A DNA stretch of 64,000 bases from Oscillospiraceae bacterium (GCA_900768105.1 CAAGBQ010000055.1:1-64000), one strand, 5' to 3'; numbered from the stretch's first letter, positions 24,940-34,095 are shown. Notes: generated by a model not told the origin, from the sequence alone. Numbers and translations are program-made.

Positions 24940-25602
24940 CTATTCGATTTCAATAAGTGAATGTGCGCCAAAGTCGAGAATCCCTCCGGTTTGATACGCA
25001 ATCGGCGTATTAAAAAGCGGTCCGTCCACGGTAATGGTGTGGTATTCGCCGTTTTCGCCGCATATGTCTATGCCGCAGCGCTCCATTTCTTCAAGCACGG
25101 CTTCATCAAGAATTTTGCCGAGCAGATACTTCGGAAGCTTTGTGTTATCTATGGATTTTATAATGCATTTGTAGCCAAGGTTTATTACTTCGTGGGCGTT
25201 TTCTACACGGTTTGCGTGCCAAAGGGGATATATTGCGGAAAGCCCGGCGCTTTTGCAGCGCTCCTCGCCCCAAAGACGGTGGTCCTCAATATCAATGTCG
25301 CCGAAGCAGGCAAATTCCGCGCCCATATTTTTAGCCTTGCACAGGGCAGTTTCCATTGCAAGGTGATATTCTTTTCCGGAAGAAGGCACGCAAAGCAGCG
25401 GAATTTGCAGCGATTCGGAATAGCGGCTTAACATTTCACCGGTTGCTCCGTGGAAAAAAGAGCGTCCGGAATCCGGATTAAACATAACCAGCAGCGCAAC
25501 GGGAACGCCGCCACGGGCAACGGCCTTGTGCAGGGCAAGGGTGCTGTCCTTTCCGCAGCTGTAAGACATCACGAATTTTTTGTTTTTAAAAGAGGTGCTC
25601 AC
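24940..25602 (-). CDS. Dph6-related ATP-pyrophosphatase (DUF71)
   Basis: 220 residues. A PP-loop SYSCGKDSTLALHKA near residue 13 and the C-terminal ENGEYHTITVDGPLF are hallmarks of the diphthine-ammonia ligase/DUF71 family. Bacteria lack diphthamide, so the role is unknown; some bacterial relatives lie near cobalamin genes. The GTG start overlaps the stop of the glycosyltransferase gene by four bases (GTGA), so the two are translationally coupled. Confidence 0.88.
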   Translation of the reverse strand: MSTSFKNKKFVMSYSCGKDSTLALHKAVARGGVPVALLVMFNPDSGRSFFHGATGEMLSRYSESLQIPLLCVPSSGKEYHLAMETALCKAKNMGAEFACFGDIDIEDHRLWGEERCKSAGLSAIYPLWHANRVENAHEVINLGYKCIIKSIDNTKLPKYLLGKILDEAVLEEMERCGIDICGENGEYHTITVDGPLFNTPIAYQTGGILDFGAHSLIEIE

Positions 25603-26540
25603 GCAATCAGCTCTTCCTCAATAAAGTATTTCGGGCGGTGCTTTGTTTCAAGATAGGCTTTGCCTACATATTCTCCGATAACGCCGATGGCGGCAAGGTT
25701 TGTTCCCCCGCAAAGAAAAACGGAAGCGATTATCCAACCGGAAGAGCCTTTGAGCACGCCGGCAATGCTCAAAATAAGCATTATGAGCATTGCGAGCACG
25801 GAAAGCCCCGCGATGAGCACGCCCACACCGAGTATCATTTCAATGGGGCGCGTGCTGAAGGAGGTTATGCCGTTCCACGCCAGGTCAAGCATCTTTTTTA
25901 AAGTATATTTGCTTTCGCCGGCGTGGCGTTCGTGCCTTTCGTAAAAGACAACGCCGGATTTATAGCCGATCATCGGAACCATTCCGCGCAGGAACAGGTT
26001 CACTTCTTCAAATTCGGAAAGCGCTTCAATGGCGCGGCGGCTCATAAGGCGGAAATCGGCGTGGTTAAAAATAATCTGCGCACCGAAAAGCTTCATAACT
26101 TTATAATAGCCCTCCGCAGTAAAGCGCTTCATAAATTTATCGCTGTCACGCTTGTTGCGCACGCCGTAAACAATGTCATAGCCATCGGCAAATTTGACTA
26201 TCATCTGGTCAATAGCGTCAACATCATCCTGGAGGTCGGCATCAATGGATATTGCCGCGTCACAGTGGGGCGCAGCCGCCATAAGTCCGGCATAAAGGGC
26301 GTTTTGGTGACCGCGGTTGCGTGAAAGCTTAAGCCCGCAGAAAATAGGCTTTTTTTCGTGGTATTCCTTAATCATATTCCAAGTGTCGTCGGAAGAACCG
26401 TCATCCACAAGCAGTATGCGGCTTTCTTCGGAAATCATGCCCTTGCGCATAAGCGTAAAATACTTGTCCGAAAGAATACGCACTGTTTCGGGCAGGGCTT
26501 CCTCCTCATTATAGCAGGGTACTACGGTATAAAGAATCAT
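25599..26540 (-). CDS. Family 2 glycosyltransferase, GtrB/DPM-like, with two membrane helices
   Basis: 313 residues. The GT-A domain has VVPCYNEEEALPE, LLVDDGSSDDTW and DADLQDD (metal site). QFx-type acceptor signals are followed by two C-terminal helices (about 230-290). The sequence fits the polyprenyl-phosphate glucosyl/mannosyl transferase group, which loads a sugar onto undecaprenyl phosphate. The ATG at 26540 has AGGTGA upstream; the TTG at 26561 lies inside the previous gene and is not preferred. It starts four bases after the pseudouridine synthase stop. A GtrA protein, the usual flippase partner, is encoded divergently at 27345. Confidence 0.88.
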   Translation of the reverse strand: MILYTVVPCYNEEEALPETVRILSDKYFTLMRKGMISEESRILLVDDGSSDDTWNMIKEYHEKKPIFCGLKLSRNRGHQNALYAGLMAAAPHCDAAISIDADLQDDVDAIDQMIVKFADGYDIVYGVRNKRDSDKFMKRFTAEGYYKVMKLFGAQIIFNHADFRLMSRRAIEALSEFEEVNLFLRGMVPMIGYKSGVVFYERHERHAGESKYTLKKMLDLAWNGITSFSTRPIEMILGVGVLIAGLSVLAMLIMLILSIAGVLKGSSGWIIASVFLCGGTNLAAIGVIGEYVGKAYLETKHRPKYFIEEELIA

Positions 26541-26544
26541 TATG

Positions 26545-27309
26545 TCACCTGTCTTTCTCAATCAAATCAATTTCGTTTGCGGAAAGTTCGCGGCACTGCC
26601 CTTCGGAAAGTTCCTCCGGAAGGCAAAAACCGCCCATTGAAAGCCGCCGCAGTGCAACAACCTTTGCTCCGAAGCAGCCAAACATTCTTTTAATTTGGTG
26701 ATACCGCCCTTCAAAAAGAGTTACGGTGCAGTCGTATTTTCCGCCGAAGGCAAGCCCTGCGGGCTTGCAAACGCCGTCGGAAAGGGCAACTCCGTTTTCA
26801 AAAGCCGTTTTCATCTCCGGCGTTACCGGAATATCCAGCGTTACGGAGTAGCTTTTGCGGATATGCTTTTTCGGTGAAAGTATTCTGTGGGCAAAATCAC
26901 CGTCGTCTGTTATTATCATAAGTCCGGTTGTATCCTTATCCAGCCTTCCGGCAGGAAAAAGTCCTTTTCGAAAAAGCTCCCGCGGAACAAGCTCCAAAAC
27001 AGTATGCTGGCTTGGGTCCTCCGTTGCGGAAACATAGCCCTGCGGTTTATTAAGTACAATATATATGTGCTTATTTTTATTTATTTTGTTGCCGCGGAGA
27101 AGAATTTCATCGTTTTCTGACACTTTATAATCGGAAAGCTTTGTTACTGTGCCGTTTATGGCAACTTCTCCGTGGAAGATTGCGGATTTTACATCCTTTC
27201 GGGAAAGGCTTGTTCTGTCCGCTATGTATTTATCAAGGCGCTCCGTAGCGAAACCCTCCTTTCGCGCCGCCGTTTTCGGGCGGGCTTGATTTCCGCCGCG
27301 AAAAGGCAT
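26545..27309 (-). CDS. RsuA/RluB-family rRNA pseudouridine synthase, start uncertain
   Basis: Up to 254 residues: an S4 RNA-binding domain (ERLDKYIADRTSLSRKDVK), then the synthase core with catalytic Asp in AGRLDKDTTGLMI and a late RYHQIKRMFG motif. It probably modifies a uridine in 16S or 23S rRNA. The only standard start is the ATG at 27309, which has no ribosome binding site and would add 21 unusual residues before the S4 domain. A strong AAAGGAGGG lies at 27254-27262, eight bases before an ACG at 27246 that would begin TERLDKYIA, exactly where family members start with MERLDKYLA. ACG initiation or a mutated ATG is possible. Confidence 0.88.
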   Translation of the reverse strand: MPFRGGNQARPKTAARKEGFATERLDKYIADRTSLSRKDVKSAIFHGEVAINGTVTKLSDYKVSENDEILLRGNKINKNKHIYIVLNKPQGYVSATEDPSQHTVLELVPRELFRKGLFPAGRLDKDTTGLMIITDDGDFAHRILSPKKHIRKSYSVTLDIPVTPEMKTAFENGVALSDGVCKPAGLAFGGKYDCTVTLFEGRYHQIKRMFGCFGAKVVALRRLSMGGFCLPEELSEGQCRELSANEIDLIEKDR

Positions 27310-27314
27310 AGAAT
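27286..27314 (+). promoter_or_regulatory. Promoter of the GtrA gene
   Basis: TTGATT, 17 bases, TAGAAT, overlapping the 5' end of the divergent synthase ORF. Confidence 0.5.
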
Positions 27315-27344
27315 ATAGTAAATCAAAAATCGAGGTAGGCTGAA

Positions 27345-27812
27345 TTGAAAGATTTGATAAATTTTATAAAAAAGTTTTTCTCCCTGCTTTTTAAAGGCAA
27401 TTTTAAAGCGCTGTTTATCGAACCGACGGACGATGGCTTTATGCAGTTTTTTCGATATATATTTGTCGGCGGAGCTTCCTTTGTTGCGGATTATGTGCTT
27501 TTGCACCTAATAACGGAAATGGGCGTTTATTACCTGATTTCCGGAATTATTTCCTTCCTTGTCGGGCTGTGGGTAAACTACGCGCTTTCAAAGCTTTTGG
27601 TTTTCCAAAAGAAAACCTCCGGTGCGGAAAAAGCAAAGGAAATGATTGTTTTTGCCGTAGTTGCGGTAACCGGTCTTGCGATGACAGAAGGACTTATGTG
27701 GGTCTTTACCGAAAAGCTTAATTGGTACTATATGATTTCAAAGGCTGCTGCCGCAATTATAGTGCTTTTTTGGAACTTCTTTGCCAAAAAGCTTCTGCTT
27801 TACAGAAAATAA
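27345..27812 (+). CDS. GtrA-family membrane protein
   Basis: 155 residues with four transmembrane helices (FFRYIFVGGASFVADYVLL first) and the GtrA signature WVNYALSKLLVFQKK. GtrA proteins are thought to flip undecaprenyl-phosphate sugars made by GtrB-type transferases, and such a transferase is encoded divergently at 25599-26540. The start is TTG with GAGGT upstream. Its 3' end overlaps the convergent Pr6Pr gene by 13 bases. Confidence 0.88.
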   Translation: MKDLINFIKKFFSLLFKGNFKALFIEPTDDGFMQFFRYIFVGGASFVADYVLLHLITEMGVYYLISGIISFLVGLWVNYALSKLLVFQKKTSGAEKAKEMIVFAVVAVTGLAMTEGLMWVFTEKLNWYYMISKAAAAIIVLFWNFFAKKLLLYRK

Positions 27813-28459
27813 AGCCTGCTTATACCAAAGGTGACAAGCCCAAGGATAAAAAATGCCGCCAAAGAAAGGGCAATGTTCTGAATAAAGCGCCTTGTTCCTA
27901 TAAGCTTGCGGTCAATAAAGAAGTAGGGATAGGGCGTATCTTTTCCGTATATATTTATTCCGTGAGCCGCCCTTGCAATGATATAAACGGAATATGCCAC
28001 CGGTACCGCAAGCCATGCGAATATGCACCAAAACGGAAGATTTTTATCTCCGAAAGCAAGCCAGAACAAAAGGGAGCAAAGCGGCACAATATAGTGAACG
28101 CAAAGATTGTTAGGGGTGATGATTCCGCCGGATTTTTCTGCATCGGTCATTGCCTCTCTTCTTTTTTTAATGGCAGGATAAAGAATAAAGTGATATACAA
28201 GGAATGTCATGGTTATGGCATTCGCAACGGAATATTGCAAAACGGGGCAGCGCACGGCTGAATAAAATTTACTTTTTGGCACGAGGAATGACCCAAGCAC
28301 GCAAAGCTGATATATCAGCACAAGAATATTGCTTAAATTTGTGTAGTATGAAAGCAGATTGTGGCTGTGGTTCGGGTTTTTCATACATCCGCCGAGAAAA
28401 AGTCCGTATATTGCCGCCGCGGTTATAATTATGCTTAAAAGAATTTCGCCAAAAATCAT
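27800..28459 (-). CDS. Pr6Pr-family membrane protein
   Basis: 219 residues, about six transmembrane helices, with FTYYTNLSN-like segment LLSYYTNLSNILVLIYQL and HYIVPLCSLLFWLAF. These match the Pr6Pr/FAR-17a/AIG1-like membrane family of Firmicutes, of unknown function. The ATG overlaps the stop of the YgiQ gene by four bases (ATGA), so translation is probably coupled. Confidence 0.78.
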   Translation of the reverse strand: MIFGEILLSIIITAAAIYGLFLGGCMKNPNHSHNLLSYYTNLSNILVLIYQLCVLGSFLVPKSKFYSAVRCPVLQYSVANAITMTFLVYHFILYPAIKKRREAMTDAEKSGGIITPNNLCVHYIVPLCSLLFWLAFGDKNLPFWCIFAWLAVPVAYSVYIIARAAHGINIYGKDTPYPYFFIDRKLIGTRRFIQNIALSLAAFFILGLVTFGISRLYFL

Positions 28460-30351
28460 TTATGCTTTGCCCTCTTATTTCTATCGTTAGCTTTTTTATT
28501 ATTCTTGCCAACATTCTTTGGATAATATCGTCCGTTTTTGTCGGCAATATTCTTTGCGCGAAAATCCTCTCGTACAAGGCAGCCTTCTCCTCCGCCGATA
28601 AGGTCATCGCGGCGGGCTTTGTGCAGGGCCTTGCGCACGGTATCTGCATTATCAGGAACAAAGTACTGCAAAAGTGCGCGCTGCATCGCCTTCTCCTCCG
28701 GGTCTGTGGGAACATAAACCTCTTTTAGTGTATACGGGTCCAATCCGGTATAGAACATACAAGTGGAAACGGTCCCGGGAGTGGGGTAAAAATCCTGTAC
28801 CTGTTCCGGACGGAGACCGTATTTTTTAAGGAACTGTGCAACGGCAACGGCGTCTTTTATTGTGCTTCCCGGATGTGAAGACATAAGGTATGGCACAAGG
28901 TACTGCTCCTTTTTTGCGGAGTGGGTAAGCTCCATAAATCGAGCCTGAAATTTGAGGTAGGTTTCTATATGCGGCTTGCCCATAAGGTCAAGAACGCCCG
29001 CGCTGCAATGCTCCGGCGCAACCTTCAGGTGCCCGCTTACATGGTATTTTACCAAATCCTTAAAGAATGAATCGTCCTTATCCGCCATAACATAATCATA
29101 GCGTATGCCGGAGCGAATGAAAACCGCTTTTACTTTCGGAAGAGCACGCAGTTCGCGCAAAATCTCAAGGTATTCGCTGTGGTCGGCAATAAGAGCAGGA
29201 CAGGGAGTGGGCGCAAGACATTTTTTTCCTGCGCAAAGACCAAGCTTTATTTGCTTTTCGCAGGAAGGACGGCGGAAATCCGCCGACGGACCGCCCACAT
29301 CGTGAATATAGCCTTTAAAGCGCGGGTCCGCCGTCATAAGCTTTGCTTCACGCAGGACGGATTCTTTGCTTCGGGAGGTAACATAGCGCCCCTGGTGAAA
29401 TGCAAGGGAGCAGAAGTTGCATCCGCCAAAGCAGCCGCGGTTGTGCGTAATGGAAAACAATACCTCGTCAAGGGCGGGCACGCCGCCAGCCTTTGCATAA
29501 ATTGGGTGGAAGTCACGCATATACGGCAGGTCATAAACTTCGTCAAGCTCCTCACGGGAAAGTGTGGCAGCGGGCGGATTTTGCACAAGCATAAGCTTGC
29601 CATGGCGCTGTATAACGCGTTTTCCGCGTATGTGGTCCTGCTCGTCCTGCTGTTTGCGGCAGGCGACGGCATATTCGCGCTTGCTTTCGCAAACCTTTTC
29701 AAAGGAGGGACATTCCACTGCGGGACCGGGTTCGTATTCCGTAACAGGAACAAGATAGCAGGTACCGCTGATATTGCGCATTGCGGAGATTGGTTCGCCT
29801 GCGGCGAGCCTTTCGGCAACTTCGAGGGTTTGATGCTCGCCCATTCCGAATGAAAGCAAATCCGCTCCGGAATCAATAAGTACGGAGGGCATTACCTTGT
29901 TGCTCCAATAGTCATAGTGGGCGAAGCGCCGGAGCGAAGCTTCAATTCCGCCGATTATAACCGGAATATCTGGATATATAGATTTGATTTTTTTGCTGTA
30001 TACGGTAACGGCTCTGTCCGGACGAAGGCCGGATTTTTTGCCCGGAGAATATGCGTCATCATGGCGGCGGCGCTTTGCAACGGTATAATGCGCAACCATG
30101 GAATCAAGGTTGCCCGCCGTTACAAAAAAGCCGAGGCGGGGCTTTCCGAATTTAGTAAAATCAAAATTGTCTTTCCAGTTAGGTTGGGCAAGCACGGCAA
30201 CGCGGAAGCCGCGGCTTTCAAGCAGGCGGGAGAGAATCGCTGTGCCAAAGGTAGGGTGGTCCACATAAGCGTCGCCGGTAACAAAGACAAAATCCACATC
30301 GTCCCAGCCCCGTTTTTTCATATCTTCACGGTTTATCGGCAAAAAAGGCAT
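28456..30351 (-). CDS. YgiQ-family radical SAM protein
   Basis: 631 residues. The N-terminal UPF0313 domain precedes a radical SAM core with CFGGCNFC (CxxxCxxC), GGIEASLRRFAHYDYW and a C-terminal tail rich in Lys/Arg. The biochemical function of YgiQ is not established. GGAGG lies before the ATG, and the gene is first in a two-gene operon with the Pr6Pr membrane protein. Confidence 0.93.
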   Translation of the reverse strand: MPFLPINREDMKKRGWDDVDFVFVTGDAYVDHPTFGTAILSRLLESRGFRVAVLAQPNWKDNFDFTKFGKPRLGFFVTAGNLDSMVAHYTVAKRRRHDDAYSPGKKSGLRPDRAVTVYSKKIKSIYPDIPVIIGGIEASLRRFAHYDYWSNKVMPSVLIDSGADLLSFGMGEHQTLEVAERLAAGEPISAMRNISGTCYLVPVTEYEPGPAVECPSFEKVCESKREYAVACRKQQDEQDHIRGKRVIQRHGKLMLVQNPPAATLSREELDEVYDLPYMRDFHPIYAKAGGVPALDEVLFSITHNRGCFGGCNFCSLAFHQGRYVTSRSKESVLREAKLMTADPRFKGYIHDVGGPSADFRRPSCEKQIKLGLCAGKKCLAPTPCPALIADHSEYLEILRELRALPKVKAVFIRSGIRYDYVMADKDDSFFKDLVKYHVSGHLKVAPEHCSAGVLDLMGKPHIETYLKFQARFMELTHSAKKEQYLVPYLMSSHPGSTIKDAVAVAQFLKKYGLRPEQVQDFYPTPGTVSTCMFYTGLDPYTLKEVYVPTDPEEKAMQRALLQYFVPDNADTVRKALHKARRDDLIGGGEGCLVREDFRAKNIADKNGRYYPKNVGKNNKKANDRNKRAKHK

Positions 30352-30445
30352 AATGACCTCCGAAAAAAATTTTTTTCACTGCAACAATTCTACCACAAAA
30401 GCGCACAATATAAAAGAGTTTAAAAATGAATTTATCATTTCGCGG

Positions 30446-30474
30446 TTGACACCGCGGAAAAAAAGGAATAAAAT
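30446..30474 (+). promoter_or_regulatory. Promoter of the 70-residue membrane protein
   Basis: TTGACA, 17 bases, TAAAAT; start codon 37 bases downstream. Confidence 0.72.
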
Positions 30475-30511
30475 TATCTTGGATAAGAAGTTGACGAAAC
30501 GGGGGATATAA

Positions 30512-30724
30512 ATGAAAAAAATCGTTTCTGCCGCGCTTTGTGCGGTTATGCCGTTTTTGTTTTCCGTAACCGCTTTTGCGGGCGCGCCTTCTCCGTTTGA
30601 AGGGTTGGAGGAAATGATGCAAACCGGCGGCGATTTTATGATTTGGGTTTACATCGCCGGCGGCGCGGCGGCACTTGCTCTTATTGTGGGAATAATCATA
30701 ATCGCAACGGGAAAGAAAAAATAA
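30512..30724 (+). CDS. Small exported/membrane protein
   Basis: 70 residues. A signal-like N-terminus (MKKIVSAALCAVMPFLFSVTAFA), a short loop (GAPSPFEGLEEMMQTGGDF) and one transmembrane helix ending in KKK. GGGGG precedes the ATG. It has its own promoter and terminator, so it is a deliberate small gene. The function is unknown. Confidence 0.75.
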   Translation: MKKIVSAALCAVMPFLFSVTAFAGAPSPFEGLEEMMQTGGDFMIWVYIAGGAAALALIVGIIIIATGKKK

Positions 30725-30736
30725 ATAAGAAAGCAA

Positions 30737-30778
30737 ATGCCCGACGGTGCCGTATGCACCGTCGGGCATAAATTTTTT
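30737..30778 (+). terminator. Terminator of the small membrane protein gene
   Basis: ATGCCCGACGGTGC with its complement around a short loop, followed by AAATTTTTT. Confidence 0.85.
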
Positions 30779-30848
30779 ATGAATGAAGTAAAGCTTTTTC
30801 GCCATCGCTCATAAGCTTAAAAAAAGCTTCGTAAAGGGAGTGGGGCAA

Positions 30849-31019
30849 ATGGGGTGCAATGAAACAATATCGGCGGTTACCGCGCTTGCTTTTGCTATTA
30901 CAGAAAAGCTTTCCGCAGAGCAAAGCGCATTTTTGGCGGCAATATTTACGCAGCTTGGCGATACCATAGCATCCATCCTTGCGGGAAACGCCCTTTGCGG
31001 CGGAAATCAAAGCGAATAG
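30849..31019 (+). CDS. DUF6774-like small protein
   Basis: 56 residues, with AAGGGAGTGGGG just before the ATG. The pattern N-ETISAVTALAFAITEKLS...LLAAIFTQLGDTIASI fits a family of about 55-residue Clostridial helical proteins (DUF6774 type), of unknown function. The last 13 bases overlap the 3' end of the convergent uracil-DNA glycosylase gene. Confidence 0.7.
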   Translation: MGCNETISAVTALAFAITEKLSAEQSAFLAAIFTQLGDTIASILAGNALCGGNQSE

Positions 31020-31579
31020 GTTTCCGGACAGATTTCCTTTATCTTTTCCTGAAGATCAAAAAAATCCTCCATGGCGTCCGGCTTGTTCCGCGGGTTGCGC
31101 AAAAGCGCGGCAGGGTGAAAGGTTCCCATAACAAGGCGTCCGTCTTTTTCGATAAACCGACCGTGCTCCTTCGTTACTTTAAAATTGGGGTCAATAAAGC
31201 GGATTGCCGCGACTCTGCCGAGGCAAACTATAATTTTCGGATTTATAATCTCAATTTGTGCGCGCAGCCAGTCGCGGCAGGCAGCAACCTCTTCCTCTTC
31301 GGGGTCGCGGTTTTGCGGAGGACGGCATTTTACCATATTTGCAATGTAGATATTGCTTTTACGCGAAAGGTCAATTACCTCCAGCATTTTATCAAGCAAA
31401 ATTCCGCCGCGGCCGACAAAAGGCTCGCCGCGAAGGTCCTCGTTTTCTCCCGGGCCCTCGCCGATAAAGAGAACATCGGCATTCGGATTTCCGACGCCGA
31501 AAACAACATTGGTGCGGGTAGAGCAAAGCTTGCATTTTTGGCAGCCGAGGCATTCGGCACGAAGCTCTTCAAGATTCAT
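31007..31579 (-). CDS. Uracil-DNA glycosylase, family 4
   Basis: 190 residues. The N-terminus is cysteine-rich (C10, C13, C16, C19), and further cysteines in VKCRPP and AACRDW complete the iron-sulfur set of family 4 UDGs. Motif 1 [19 protein letters not shown] and motif 2 [11 protein letters not shown] are intact. It removes uracil from DNA to start base excision repair. GGAGG lies before the ATG. Confidence 0.95.
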   Translation of the reverse strand: MNLEELRAECLGCQKCKLCSTRTNVVFGVGNPNADVLFIGEGPGENEDLRGEPFVGRGGILLDKMLEVIDLSRKSNIYIANMVKCRPPQNRDPEEEEVAACRDWLRAQIEIINPKIIVCLGRVAAIRFIDPNFKVTKEHGRFIEKDGRLVMGTFHPAALLRNPRNKPDAMEDFFDLQEKIKEICPETYSL

Positions 31580-31661
31580 GATATTCCTCCGAAAAAGTTA
31601 TAGAAATATCATATAGCAAAAGGCGCACTTTGGCAAGAGAAAAAACGAAAAAACTTTGTGC

Positions 31662-32402
31662 TCAAAGAATGTTGATATAATCGGCGCTTGCGAAGCCGAC
31701 GGTGCCGTTGTAATTAACCGTATACCAATTTTTGTATTGGCCGAGCACCGTGAGCACGGCGCCGCGCGGCGCGGCGCCGATTACAGTGCCCGAAATATCC
31801 GGTTTGCTTCGGATATTAAGATTGCCGGTGCTTGTAACAACCTTTCCGGTTTGCTGTGCCTGCGGAGGAACAAGCGGCAGTCCGAAATATTCCGTCATGG
31901 AAAGGGCAAGCTTTTCTGCAATTTCTTCAAGGTTAGAGGTAATCCAGCGGGCGTCCTCGGCATTATCGTGGTATCCTATTTCCGCAAGTACGGCGGGGGC
32001 TTTTGTGCGGGTAACTTCACCAAGATAGGTTGTAGGTTCCGCACGAACCTTTTCCGGCAATGGATATATGCTTCGCAGATTATCCGCAATAAGCATTGCG
32101 GCGCGGCGGCCGTTTGTGCTGTTCGGCGCATAAAACGCAATCACTCCGCGGGCGGTGCCGTATTTTCCCTCCGGCGCTGCGTTTGAATGAAGCGCAAGGT
32201 GAAAATCATAGTTTCCCGCATTGGAAGCTCGGATTGAGGAAGCTGCGGTCATCTGCGGGGTGTTGCGTACATATTTTATTCCGGAGGAGGTGAGCCATGG
32301 CTCAAGCTCATCCGCAAGAAGGTTCATCCAGTATTCCTCCGAGCCGCCGGAAACATATATGTTTGATTCTTGTGTAGATGGACTAAGGTATATTGTGGGC
32401 AT
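31662..32402 (-). CDS. N-acetylmuramoyl-L-alanine amidase with SH3b domain
   Basis: 246 residues. The Amidase_3 domain (about 1-170) shows HLALHSNAAPEG and APAVLAEIGYHDN, the zinc-binding His and catalytic Glu regions. It is followed by a C-terminal bacterial SH3 domain (STGNLNIRSKPDISGTVIG). It has no signal peptide when started at the well-supported ATG 32402 (GGAGG upstream), so it may be released otherwise, for example by mother-cell lysis or as a phage-type or spore-associated amidase (inference). The longer frame to 32483 lacks support. Confidence 0.85.
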   Translation of the reverse strand: MPTIYLSPSTQESNIYVSGGSEEYWMNLLADELEPWLTSSGIKYVRNTPQMTAASSIRASNAGNYDFHLALHSNAAPEGKYGTARGVIAFYAPNSTNGRRAAMLIADNLRSIYPLPEKVRAEPTTYLGEVTRTKAPAVLAEIGYHDNAEDARWITSNLEEIAEKLALSMTEYFGLPLVPPQAQQTGKVVTSTGNLNIRSKPDISGTVIGAAPRGAVLTVLGQYKNWYTVNYNGTVGFASADYINIL

Positions 32403-32541
32403 GGTGCTACCTCCGAATTTACAGTATGCTATATTATACTGAATATAAGGAAAAATAATGACAAAAAGGATTTTTAAGGACAAAATCCACGGTCTTTATG
32501 TTAAATTACAATATAAATGAATAATATTTTAGCAAAAAACT

Positions 32542-33636
32542 ATGAAAATAGTAAATGGAAATGAAAATAGCTTTTTGTTATACTTTACTATTGGTAATAT
32601 AGCGTTTAGTGTAAAGGAGAAAATAACTACGGAGCAATTACTTGATATTGGAAGAATGGAAAATGCCGTCGCACTTTTTGGAAGCTTTGATGAAAATGTA
32701 AAGCTTATTGAAGAAGAGTTTGGCGTAGGAATAGTAAACCGCGGAACGCAGATTAAAATATCCGGAGAGCCGGAAAAGGTTTCCCTTGCGGGCAAGGCTA
32801 TGCAGGGACTTTTGCAGGTGATAAACCGCGGCGAGCAGCTTAATGACCAAAATGTACGCTATATCATTGCACTGGTTAAGGAAGGCAATGAAGAAAAGGT
32901 AAAGGATATAGGTTCGGATTGCGTTTGCATAACCTCAAAGGGCCGTCCGGTAAAGGCAAAGACCCTTGGCCAAAAGGCTTATCTTGAAGCAATAAGAAAA
33001 AACACAATAACAATAGGCGTAGGCCCCGCCGGTACGGGAAAAACCTATCTTGCAGTGGCCATGGCGGTACGCTGTTTCCGCGACCAAGAGGTAAGCAGAA
33101 TAATTTTGACCCGTCCGGCAGTGGAGGCGGGCGAAAAGCTCGGCTTTTTGCCCGGCGACCTTCAAAACAAGGTTGACCCATATCTGCGCCCGCTTTATGA
33201 CGCGCTTTTTGAAATGCTTGGTTCGGAAAACTATCAGCGATTTGTTGAACGCGGAAATATCGAGGTTGCGCCCCTTGCCTATATGCGCGGGCGCACGCTT
33301 GACGATTCGTTTATAATCCTTGATGAAGCTCAAAACACAACTCCGGAGCAGATGAAAATGTTTCTTACGCGCCTTGGATTTAACTCAAAGGCGGTAATTA
33401 ACGGTGATATAACGCAGATAGATTTGCCATCCGTAAAAAAGAGCGGGCTTGCGGAAGCAATGACCGTGCTCAAGGATGTAGACGATATTGCGCTTATTAA
33501 ATTTACCGAAAAGGATGTAGTGCGCCACCGCTTGGTGCAGAATATAATAAAGGCATACGAAAAATATTACGAGGGAAAGGCAAAAGAAAATGGCAATCGC
33601 AAAAGTTATCATATCAAACAGACAGAAAGAAATTAA
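32542..33636 (+). CDS. PhoH-like ATPase, start uncertain
   Basis: Up to 364 residues. The core has Walker A GVGPAGTGKTYLA, the Walker B region ILDEAQNTT, and RPAVEAGEKLGFLPGD, all typical of the PhoH family that sits with ybeY. Its role in RNA metabolism is inferred from that linkage. The ATG at 32542 has no ribosome binding site, and the first 27 codons are AT-rich and unlike the family. An AAAGGAG at 32613-32619 lies three bases before ATA and nine before ACG (32629), just where relatives begin. It overlaps ybeY by 47 bases. Confidence 0.9.
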   Translation: MKIVNGNENSFLLYFTIGNIAFSVKEKITTEQLLDIGRMENAVALFGSFDENVKLIEEEFGVGIVNRGTQIKISGEPEKVSLAGKAMQGLLQVINRGEQLNDQNVRYIIALVKEGNEEKVKDIGSDCVCITSKGRPVKAKTLGQKAYLEAIRKNTITIGVGPAGTGKTYLAVAMAVRCFRDQEVSRIILTRPAVEAGEKLGFLPGDLQNKVDPYLRPLYDALFEMLGSENYQRFVERGNIEVAPLAYMRGRTLDDSFIILDEAQNTTPEQMKMFLTRLGFNSKAVINGDITQIDLPSVKKSGLAEAMTVLKDVDDIALIKFTEKDVVRHRLVQNIIKAYEKYYEGKAKENGNRKSYHIKQTERN

Positions 33637-34081
33637 AATACCCGCAGGAGTGCGCTTGCTTATGCGGCGGTGCTGCCAGGCGGTGCTGCAAACGGAAGGC
33701 TTTCCGGAGCCTGCCGAAATCTGCATAAGCTTTATTTCCAACGAGGAAATAAAAAAGCTTAACCGCGAATTCCGTGGTGTGGATGCCGTTACCGATGTGC
33801 TTTCCTTCCCGCTTGGAGAAAACGGAGTTTATGACCGTAATCCGGATACCGGCGCGCTCCAGCTCGGCGATATTGCCATATCAATGCAAAAGGCGGAGCA
33901 GCAGGCGGAACAATACGGTCATACTCTTCAAAGAGAGGTTGCCTATCTTACGGTACATTCCACACTGCATTTGCTTGGCTATGACCATGTTAATGGTGGA
34001 ATTGAACAGGTGCGTATGAGAGAAAGAGAAGAGGCTGTTCTTTCAAAGCTTGGGCTTGAACGCAGCGCAACATATGTATGA
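33590..34081 (+). CDS. ybeY: Endoribonuclease YbeY
   Basis: 163 residues. Zinc motif HSTLHLLGYDH (H-x3-H-x5-H) near residue 125. YbeY is needed for 16S rRNA 3' maturation and ribosome quality control. It starts inside the end of phoH. Insertions of dgkA or cdd seen between ybeY and era in Bacillus are absent here; era follows after 14 bases. Confidence 0.95.
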   Translation: MAIAKVIISNRQKEIKIPAGVRLLMRRCCQAVLQTEGFPEPAEICISFISNEEIKKLNREFRGVDAVTDVLSFPLGENGVYDRNPDTGALQLGDIAISMQKAEQQAEQYGHTLQREVAYLTVHSTLHLLGYDHVNGGIEQVRMREREEAVLSKLGLERSATYV

Positions 34082-34095
34082 CGGAGTGAAGAAAA

